From JBDTMT01 sp033764095 (GTDB taxonomy: Bacteria > Desulfobacterota > Binatia > HRBIN30 > CADEER01): a stretch of 20,301 bases of DNA. How positions within the stretch are numbered: position 1 is the first letter of the stretch; each line of letters opens with the position of its first letter. Of the stretch, positions 1 through 5,729 are shown piece after piece. Location: assembly GCA_033764095.1 (NCBI GenBank), contig JANRJF010000489.1, positions 1-20,301 of the forward strand, in the 5' to 3' direction. The position numbers and the translations under genes were made by a program. Below the pieces are notes generated by a model, which searched no databases, was not told the DNA's origin, and was given only the letters and a program-made list of their open reading frames with translations.

Positions 1-61
1 CCGTGTAATCCGTGGCCAAGGACGCCCGCTCGAAGGCGCACCGCCGAGACCCTCCGAACCG

Positions 62-1117
62 ATGATTCGATACGGCCTGATCGGCACCGGCATGATGGGC
101 TGGGAGCACCTGCGCAACCTGGCGCTGATCCCGGACGCGGCGGTGGTCGCCGCCGCCGACCCCGATGCCGGCAGCCGCGAGGTCGCCGCCGCCACCGCGC
201 CGCAGGCGACGCTCTACGAGGACTACCGCGCCATGCTGCGCGAGGCGCGGCTCGACGCGGTGGTGATCGCCAGCCCCAACCACACGCACACGGCGGTGCT
301 GCGGGACCTGCTCGGCAGCGAGCTGCACGTACTGGTCGAGAAGCCGCTGTGCACGACGCTGGAGGACTGCCACTGGCTGCTGGCGCAGGCGCCACGCCAT
401 CGCGGGCTGTTGTGGGTGGGGTTGGAGTACCGCTTCGTGCCGACCATCACGCGGCTGGTCGAGCTGGTGCACGGCGGCGCCGTCGGCCGGCTGCGCATGC
501 TGGCGATCCGCGAGCATCGCTTCCCGTTCCTGGTCAAGGTCGGCAACTGGAACCGCTTCGCGCGCAACACCGGCGGCACGCTGGTGGAGAAGTGCTGCCA
601 CTTCTTCGACCTCATGCACCTGCTCACCCGGCAGCGGCCGCTGCGCGTCTACGCCTCCGGCGCGCAGGACGTGAACCACCTCGACGAGCGCTACGACGGC
701 GAGGCCCCCGACATCCTCGACAACGCCTACGCGGTGGTCGACTTCGACGGCGGCGCGCGCGGTCTGCTCGACCTCTGCATGTTCGCCGAGAATTCGCGCA
801 ACGAGATGGAGCTCGCCGCCACCGGCGACGCCGGCAAGATCGAGGCACTGGTGCCCGAACACCGCATCATCCTCGGCCGCCGCGGCGCGACGTCGCGCGA
901 CGAGGAGCAGATCGCCATCGACCCGACCGTCCGTGCCGCCGGCTTCCACCACGGCGCAACCTACTATCAGCACCGCGCCTTCCTCGACGCCATCGCGCAG
1001 CGCCGGCCGCCGCAGGTCAGCCTCGCCGACGGCGCCCTCGCCGTCGCCGTCGGCCTCGCCGCCGAGCTGTCGGCGCGCCAGCGGCGCGTGGTCGAAATGG
1101 GCGAGCTGGGGTTCTGA
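62..1117 (+). CDS. Gfo/Idh/MocA family NAD(P)-dependent oxidoreductase
   Basis: This is a predicted cytoplasmic sugar or cyclitol dehydrogenase. The N-terminus is a Rossmann fold with the dinucleotide loop GTGMMG at residues 8-13. The family motif EKP lies at residues 93-95, with Lys94 as the expected catalytic lysine, followed by the C-terminal alpha/beta domain. The segment EKCCHFFDL (about 176-184) matches the position of the family's substrate-binding His/Asp pair (here His180 and Asp183). The length of 351 aa is normal. The ATG at 62 sits directly before the Rossmann strand, as is usual, although the frame is open back to base 2, so a start outside the window cannot be excluded. The substrate cannot be read from the sequence; inositol-type or nucleotide-sugar-type activity are both possible. 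It converges on the dehydrogenase at 1330-2331. Confidence 0.9.
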   Translation: MIRYGLIGTGMMGWEHLRNLALIPDAAVVAAADPDAGSREVAAATAPQATLYEDYRAMLREARLDAVVIASPNHTHTAVLRDLLGSELHVLVEKPLCTTLEDCHWLLAQAPRHRGLLWVGLEYRFVPTITRLVELVHGGAVGRLRMLAIREHRFPFLVKVGNWNRFARNTGGTLVEKCCHFFDLMHLLTRQRPLRVYASGAQDVNHLDERYDGEAPDILDNAYAVVDFDGGARGLLDLCMFAENSRNEMELAATGDAGKIEALVPEHRIILGRRGATSRDEEQIAIDPTVRAAGFHHGATYYQHRAFLDAIAQRRPPQVSLADGALAVAVGLAAELSARQRRVVEMGELGF

Positions 1118-1148
1118 GACCGCCGAGGTGCGACCGGTGACTGGGCGA

Positions 1149-1335
1149 CCGGTCACGTGGCTTTGCCCAAGAATTCAGTTCGGACCCCCATCCTCACCTT
1201 CCCCCGCTGACGCGGGGGAAGGAACCGAACCATCACGCTTTGTCTCACATGGCCGGCATGGATCCGTTCCCCCGCACCGCGGGGGAAGGCCAGGATGGGG
1301 TCCGAATTGGTTTGTTGGGCAAGGCCCGGTCACGT
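1149..1335. repeat. MITE-like inverted-repeat element with 10-bp flanking direct repeats
   Basis: Two arms, 1160-1226 and about 1260-1325, are inverted copies of one another at roughly 80% identity by eye. They differ by one C in a C-run and scattered substitutions. Each arm also holds its own perfect hairpin of the form CTTCCCCCGC-nnn-GCGGGGGAAG. The element ends are GCTTTGCCCAA and the inverted GCCTTGCCCAA. The decamer CCGGTCACGT occurs directly on both sides (1149-1158 and 1326-1335), as a target duplication would. No ORF lies inside. The right-hand decamer overlaps the stop codon of the neighbouring dehydrogenase. It could be a non-autonomous transposable element, or a REP-type palindrome pair acting as a bidirectional terminator between convergent genes. 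Confidence 0.7.
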
Positions 1336-2331
1336 TTTGGCCGACCGCGCGTAGCCCAGTTGCTTGTCGACGACGTTGCGCAGCGGCCGGCCGGCGAGGA
1401 AGCGCTCGAGGTTGTCCTCGAACAACGCCAGCATGCGGTCGAAGTACTGCGGCATGTAGCCGGAGACGTGCGGAGTGATGACGACGTTCTCCAGTTCCCA
1501 GAACGGCGAGTCGGCGGGCAGCGGCTCGGGATCGAAGACGTCGAGCGCCGCGCCGGCGAGGCCGCCGGCGCGCAGGCAGGCGAGCAGCGCCTCCTGGTCG
1601 ACCACCTCGCCGCGCGCGATGTTGATCAGGTAGGCGGTCGATTTCATCGCGCGCAGCTCGGCGGCGCCGATCAGGTGGCGCGTCTCGCCGGTGAGCGGCA
1701 CGGCGAGGACGACGAAGTCGGCCCAGGCCAGCAGCTCGTGCAGCGCGCTCGGTGGCAGCACCGCTTCGGCGTGCGGCACGGCTGTCGAGGCGTCGCGCCG
1801 CATCACCCGCACCCGCATGCCGAGCCCGGCTGCCAGGCGCGCGACGTTCTCGCCGATCGGCCCGGCGCCGAGCACCGCCAGATTGGCGCCGTTGACGTCG
1901 CGGATGCCGCTGCCGGCCAGGATCATGCCGAAGCGGTTCCACTCGTGCCGTGCCTGCAGGCGCGCCGCCTGATGGAAGTTGCGCGACAGCACCAGGATCT
2001 GCGTGATGACGTGCTCCGGGATGCAGGTCGAGTGCAGGCCGGTGGAGTTGGTCAGCAGCACGTCGCTCGCGACCAGCGCCGGGAACAGGCAGTCCTCGAT
2101 GCCGGCCAGCGCCGAGTGGAACCAGCGCAGCTGGCGCGCCACCGCGAAATCCGCCGGCGGCAGCTTCCAACCAAAGAAGATGTCGGCCTCCGCCAGCGCC
2201 CCGGCCAGCTCGGCCGGATCGTCGAGCGACACCACCTCGAGCTGCGGGTGGCGCTGGCGCCACGCCGTCACGCTCGCCTCCGGCACCGACCAGCGCACCT
2301 CGTTCAGTTGGAACTGGGCGACCAGCTTCAT
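1330..2331 (-). CDS. D-isomer specific 2-hydroxyacid dehydrogenase family protein
   Basis: This is a predicted NAD(P)-dependent dehydrogenase interconverting a 2-hydroxyacid and a 2-oxoacid. The 333-aa product from the ATG at 2331 has the usual split arrangement: an N-terminal catalytic lobe, an inserted Rossmann domain with GAGPIG at 155-160, and the catalytic triad in family order. Arg240 lies in NIARGEVVD, Glu269 in DVFDPEPL and His288 in ITPHVSG. An in-frame start six codons upstream is possible, but it would add residues before the first beta strand, so 2331 is preferred. The substrate is unknown. The stop codon lies inside the right-hand flanking decamer of the MITE-like element. Its promoter should lie in the repeat-containing region shared with metF. 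Confidence 0.9.
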   Translation of the reverse strand: MKLVAQFQLNEVRWSVPEASVTAWRQRHPQLEVVSLDDPAELAGALAEADIFFGWKLPPADFAVARQLRWFHSALAGIEDCLFPALVASDVLLTNSTGLHSTCIPEHVITQILVLSRNFHQAARLQARHEWNRFGMILAGSGIRDVNGANLAVLGAGPIGENVARLAAGLGMRVRVMRRDASTAVPHAEAVLPPSALHELLAWADFVVLAVPLTGETRHLIGAAELRAMKSTAYLINIARGEVVDQEALLACLRAGGLAGAALDVFDPEPLPADSPFWELENVVITPHVSGYMPQYFDRMLALFEDNLERFLAGRPLRNVVDKQLGYARSAKT

Positions 2332-2401
2332 GGGCGGGGAGTGTCGCAAGCTCGGCGGGATTTCAAGCCGACGGGCAGGTGCGAGGTGGCGACGCTTTGA
2401 A

Positions 2402-2469
2402 GTGCTGGCGTGTGGACGTGCTGACGTGCGGACGTGAACAGGACGCCCCGCAGGTCAGCACGTCAGCGC
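2402..2469. repeat. Degenerate 8-bp tandem array with inverted counterpart
   Basis: Five consecutive octamers start with GTG (2402-2441): GTGCTGGC, GTGTGGAC, GTGCTGAC, GTGCGGAC, GTGAACAG. They are followed at 2454-2469 by two octamers of the reverse-complement type, GTCAGCAC and GTCAGCGC. The inverted copies allow an 11-bp perfect stem (2415-2425 with 2454-2464). The array sits in the 227-bp region between the divergent dehydrogenase and metF genes, so it overlaps the likely promoter zone of both. Confidence 0.6.
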
Positions 2470-2541
2470 GTTTCTGGAACCGCCCGACCAGGACCCGCAC
2501 GACTGTCTCCGCGGCGCCCTTTATTTGCCCTTGCGCTTTCC

Positions 2542-2547
2542 TCTAAT
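2542..2547 (+). promoter_or_regulatory. Possible -10 element for metF
   Basis: TCTAAT matches TATAAT at five of six positions and lies 11 bp before the metF ATG, which would give a leader of only about 5 nt. No convincing -35 box is present at the right spacing, so this is a weak call. Confidence 0.25.
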
Positions 2548-2558
2548 GTCCCAGCCTT

Positions 2559-3425
2559 ATGCGGATTCGGGACTTCTTCGACCGGGGGCAGCCGGTCTTC
2601 TCCTTCGAATTCTTCCCGCCCCGCACCGAGGCCGGGGAACGCAGCCTGCTGCGTACCATCGAGAACCTGCGGCCATTGGCGCCGAGCTTCGTGTCGGTCA
2701 CCTACGGCGCCGGCGGCAGCACGCGCGAGAAGACCCTGGAAATCGTCAGCCGGGTGAAACGCGAGCACGGCATCGAGGCCATGGCGCACCTCACCTGCGT
2801 CGGGCACGACCGCGACCAGATCGCCGCCATCCTCGACCGCCTCGCCGAGGCCGGGCTGGAGAACGTCCTGCCACTGCGTGGCGATCCGCCGCGCGGCGAC
2901 ACCGCCTTCGTCAAGCCGGTCAACGGCTTCGGCTACGCCTGCGAGCTGGTGCGCTTCATCAAGCAGCGCGGCTACGGCTTCTGCCTGGCCGGCGCGGCGT
3001 ATCCGGAGGGCCATCCGGAGTGTCGCGATCTGGCCCGCGACGTCGCCAACCTGCGCACCAAGGTCGACGCCGGCGTCGAGGTGCTGATCACGCAGCTCTT
3101 CTACGACAACACCGATTACTTCGCCTTCGTCGAGCGCGCCCGCGCCGCCGGCATCACCACGCCGATCCTGCCCGGCATCATGCCGATCACCAACGTGCCG
3201 CAGATCGAGCGCATCGCGACGCTCAGCCAGGCGCGCATCCCCGACGCGTTGCGCGCCCGCATGCACGCCGCCGAGGGCGACGACCAGGCGGTGCTGCGGG
3301 TCGGCATCGAGCACGCGCTGGCGCAGTGTCGCGGCCTGCTCGCCGGCGGCGCGCCAGGCGTGCACTTCTACACGCTCAATCAGTCGCCGGCGACCGCCGC
3401 CATCCTCGCCGAGTTGCGTCGCTGA
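2559..3425 (+). CDS. metF: Methylenetetrahydrofolate reductase (MetF)
   Basis: This is a cytoplasmic FAD enzyme that reduces 5,10-methylene-THF to 5-methyl-THF, the methyl donor for methionine synthesis. The 288-aa product has the family signature FEFFPPRT near the N-terminus, where Glu17 corresponds to the catalytic glutamate of the E. coli enzyme. It also has SVTYGAGGS at about 46-54, HLTC at 77-80, and LRGD at 106-109, whose Asp corresponds to the FAD/folate-contacting aspartate. Length matches single-domain bacterial MetF. The ATG is followed at once by conserved sequence. There is no clear Shine-Dalgarno, which fits a near-leaderless transcript. No SAM or cobalamin riboswitch was recognised upstream. 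It is not next to metE, metH or metK in this window. Confidence 0.95.
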   Translation: MRIRDFFDRGQPVFSFEFFPPRTEAGERSLLRTIENLRPLAPSFVSVTYGAGGSTREKTLEIVSRVKREHGIEAMAHLTCVGHDRDQIAAILDRLAEAGLENVLPLRGDPPRGDTAFVKPVNGFGYACELVRFIKQRGYGFCLAGAAYPEGHPECRDLARDVANLRTKVDAGVEVLITQLFYDNTDYFAFVERARAAGITTPILPGIMPITNVPQIERIATLSQARIPDALRARMHAAEGDDQAVLRVGIEHALAQCRGLLAGGAPGVHFYTLNQSPATAAILAELRR

Positions 3426-3436
3426 GAGCCGCGCCG

Positions 3437-3652
3437 GTGCCGACGATCGTCGCCTTCAGTCCGCTGCGACCGCCGGAGCGCACACCGGTCACCGGTGTCG
3501 GCCGCTCGTTGGCGCACGAGTGCAAGGACGGCAACGGCACCCCGCACCGCCAGCGCCTGGCGCTCGGCAGCGTACGCGGCATCTTCTACCTCGACGCCAT
3601 GTGCCTGCACTGCGGCGCCCACTTCATGTGGGTGGAGGACGAGGAAACGTAG
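3437..3652 (+). CDS. Small CxxC-containing hypothetical protein
   Basis: A 71-aa frame begins at a GTG 11 bp after metF and ends before the converging ABC permease gene. The C-terminal half contains HECKDGNG, a LGSVRGIFYLDAM stretch and MCLHCGAHFMW, giving one CxxC pair plus a separate Cys and His residues that could bind a metal. The acidic end (VEDEET) and the hydrophobic-Cys pattern look protein-like rather than like a shadow frame. No known family is recognised. The start is uncertain because the frame is open further upstream inside metF. A 7-bp inverted repeat, ACACCGG-tca-CCGGTGT, lies at 3482-3498 within this frame, so the stretch could alternatively be the metF 3' region. Confidence 0.45.
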   Translation: MPTIVAFSPLRPPERTPVTGVGRSLAHECKDGNGTPHRQRLALGSVRGIFYLDAMCLHCGAHFMWVEDEET

Positions 3653-3692
3653 GGCGCGCCCCGACGGCCGATCGCGACCGGGCAAGTCCCAC

Positions 3693-4535
3693 TCACGCCG
3701 CGGCGCGGCGGGCGGTGCGGGTCGCGGCCCAGAAGGTCAGGCCGGCGAACGCCACCAGCACTAGCAGCGAGGGCAGCATCGGCGGCAGCGTGGCGACCAC
3801 CGTCGGGTCGCCGAGGTAGAGCGCGCGGCGCAGTGCCGCCATGCCGTACGAGAGCGGGTTCAACGCCATCACCGCCGCCAGCCACGGGCTGGCGCCGCTG
3901 GCCGGGAAGAAGGCGCCGGACAGCATCCAGATCGGCAGCAGGATGAGGTTCATGATGGCGTGGAAGCCCTGCGTCGATTCCATCCGCCAGGCGATGATCA
4001 GGCCGAGGCAGGTGAGGCCGAAGGCGATCAGCGTCTGCACGCCGATGGTCGCCAGCACCGCGGCGATGGTGAGCGGCACGTGCACCAGCGGGGCGAAGAC
4101 CAGGAACAAGGTGCCCTGCCCGACCGCCAGGGTCGTGCAGCCGAGCGCCTGGCCGAGCACGATGCTGGCGCGCGACACCGGCGCCACCAGCACGCCCTGC
4201 AGGAAGCCGGCCTGCCGATCCTCGACCACCGCGATGGTGGCGAAAATGGCGGTGAACAGCAGCACCAGCGCGATGACGCCGGGGTAGAAGTAGCCGGTGT
4301 AGGTCAGCGTCGCCGGCATGCCGGGCGGCCGGAAGGACGACTGCAGGCCGCCGCCGAGCAGCAGCCAGAACACCAGCGGCTGCGCAAAGGCGCCGACCAG
4401 GCGGCTGCGCTGGCGCACGAAGCGCACGATCTCGCGCCACCACAGGGTGCGCACCGCGCCCCACTGCACGCCGCCCGCCGCCGGCGCGGTGGTGCCGAGC
4501 GCCGGCCAGGCCGCTTCGTTGGGGAGATCGCTCAC
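3693..4535 (-). CDS. ABC-2 type transporter permease
   Basis: This is the integral inner-membrane subunit of an exporter paired with the ATPase at 4532-5473. The 280-aa product has a short cytoplasmic N-terminus with the WWREIVRFVRQRSR stretch that precedes the first membrane segment in ABC-2 permeases. About six hydrophobic segments follow, and the late motif LNPLSYG is typical of the DrrB/NodJ/NatB-like group. The GTG start at 4535 overlaps the ATPase stop by four bases (GTGA), which indicates translational coupling and fixes the start. The substrate cannot be told; lipids, drugs, polysaccharides and natural products are all exported by relatives. Confidence 0.9.
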   Translation of the reverse strand: MSDLPNEAAWPALGTTAPAAGGVQWGAVRTLWWREIVRFVRQRSRLVGAFAQPLVFWLLLGGGLQSSFRPPGMPATLTYTGYFYPGVIALVLLFTAIFATIAVVEDRQAGFLQGVLVAPVSRASIVLGQALGCTTLAVGQGTLFLVFAPLVHVPLTIAAVLATIGVQTLIAFGLTCLGLIIAWRMESTQGFHAIMNLILLPIWMLSGAFFPASGASPWLAAVMALNPLSYGMAALRRALYLGDPTVVATLPPMLPSLLVLVAFAGLTFWAATRTARRAAA

Positions 4536-5473
4536 GCCGCCTCCGCCGTGGCGGCCCAGAAGCGCTCGCCGGTCAGTTGGATGAAGACGTCCTCCAGCGT
4601 CGGCTTGCCGAAGGTCACCGTGCGCACCTCGCCCGGGAACGCGTCGACCAGCGCGGCGAGGAACTCGTGGCCGCGCGGCCGCTCGGCGCGCAGCGTGCCG
4701 TCGACCAGCGCCATGTCGACGCCGAAGCGCTCGCGCACCCGCCCCTGCAATGCCGCCGCGTCGACCGCCTGCACCACCACCACGTCGCCGCCGACGCGCG
4801 CCTTGAGCGCGTCCGGCTCGCCGACGGTGAGCAGCTGCCCGGCGTGCATGATCGCGACGCGATCGCAGCGCTCGGCCTCTTCCAGGTAGTGGGTGGTCAG
4901 CACCACGGTGACGCCGTCGCGGGCGCGCAACTCGAGCAGCGTGCGCATGAAGTCGCGTCGCGCGGCGGGATCGAGCCCGGTCGTGGGCTCGTCGAGCAGC
5001 AGCAGGCGCGGCTGGTGCAGCAGGCCCTTGGCCAGCTCGACGCGCCGCTGCAAGCCGCCGGAGAGGGTCTCGACCCGATCGCGCAACCGATCGGCGATCG
5101 CCAGCCGCTCGCTCATCGCCGCCACCCGCGCCGCCAGGTCGGCGCCGTGCAGGCCGTAGAGGTGACCGTGGTGGAGCAGGTTCTCGCGCACGGTGAGCTT
5201 GCCGTCCACGCTGGGGCGCTGGAAGACGACGCCGAGCAGCCGCCGCACCGCGTCCGGCTCGGCGGCGAGGTCGTGCCCACCGACCCGCGCCGTGCCGCCG
5301 CTCGGCCGCACCAGGGTCGAGAGCAGCTTGAACAGCGTCGTCTTGCCGCTGCCATTGGGGCCGAGCAGACCGAACAGCTCGCCGCGCGCGACGCTGAACG
5401 AGATCCCGTCCAACGCCGTGCGGTCGCCGTACTGGTGGCGCAGCCCGTCCACCACGAGTGCGTTCGCCGACAT
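4532..5473 (-). CDS. ABC transporter ATP-binding protein (DrrA/CcmA-like)
   Basis: This is the cytoplasmic ATPase that powers the ABC-2 permease. The 313-aa product has Walker A GPNGSGKT at 38-45, the Q-loop glutamine at 85, the signature LSGGLQRR at 137-144, Walker B LLLLDE at 157-162 and the switch histidine at 195. After the nucleotide-binding domain comes a ~90-aa C-terminal extension ending in PTLEDVFIQLTG, characteristic of the DrrA-type exporters. The ATG at 5473 is preferred over an in-frame GTG seven codons upstream because homologues usually begin just before the first beta strand. The gene is divergent from the lipoprotein at 5730, with the heptamer arrays between them. Confidence 0.93.
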   Translation of the reverse strand: MSANALVVDGLRHQYGDRTALDGISFSVARGELFGLLGPNGSGKTTLFKLLSTLVRPSGGTARVGGHDLAAEPDAVRRLLGVVFQRPSVDGKLTVRENLLHHGHLYGLHGADLAARVAAMSERLAIADRLRDRVETLSGGLQRRVELAKGLLHQPRLLLLDEPTTGLDPAARRDFMRTLLELRARDGVTVVLTTHYLEEAERCDRVAIMHAGQLLTVGEPDALKARVGGDVVVVQAVDAAALQGRVRERFGVDMALVDGTLRAERPRGHEFLAALVDAFPGEVRTVTFGKPTLEDVFIQLTGERFWAATAEAA

Positions 5474-5523
5474 GATCGTTGCAGCCTGCCACACGCCGTC
5501 GGCAAGTGACAGACAGGCGGCGG

Positions 5524-5698
5524 CAGCTGTCAGCTGTCAGCTATCAGCCTTCAGCTGACAGACTTCAGCTTTCAGCCAGACCTGGATTACCTGGCCCGAT
5601 GAGACCCCTTCCTTCTCACCCCATCGCTCGCCACTCATCGCTCATCACTCGCTCGCCCCCTCCGGCTGACAGCTGATGGCTGGTGGCTGATAGCTGCC
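5524..5698. repeat. Inverted pair of degenerate 7-bp arrays with a third heptamer array between
   Basis: Eight consecutive heptamers of the CAGCTNN type fill 5524-5579: cagctgt twice, cagctat, cagcctt, cagctga, cagactt, cagcttt, cagccag. Five heptamers of the reverse-complement type fill 5664-5698: ggctgac, agctgat, ggctggt, ggctgat, agctgcc. Between them, four CTC-initiated heptamers occupy 5627-5654: ctcgcca, ctcatcg, ctcatca, ctcgctc. The arms can pair into a long imperfect stem. The whole structure lies between divergently transcribed genes, ABC ATPase (-) and lipoprotein (+). No ORF explains it, and a 7-bp period does not fit coding sequence. Confidence 0.7.
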
Positions 5699-5729
5699 GC
5701 CATCCAAGCCTGCTACACGATGGCCCTTC

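Noticed and set aside
1..18. A near-repeat of 9 bp (CCGTGTAAT then CCGTGGCCA) at the left edge that could be another short-period array.
   Set aside because: Only two units sharing five leading bases are visible and the window cuts it off, so it cannot be told from chance.
2332..2558. A SAM or cobalamin riboswitch before metF.
   Set aside because: I could not find the conserved cores or helices of either class; the region is dominated by the octamer array.
3482..3498. A 7-bp hairpin after metF as an intrinsic terminator.
   Set aside because: It has no U-tract, lies inside a possible small coding frame and is short enough to arise by chance in GC-rich DNA.
5524..5698. A CRISPR array.
   Set aside because: The units are 7 bp and contiguous, with no 23-40-bp repeats, no unique spacers and no cas genes nearby.
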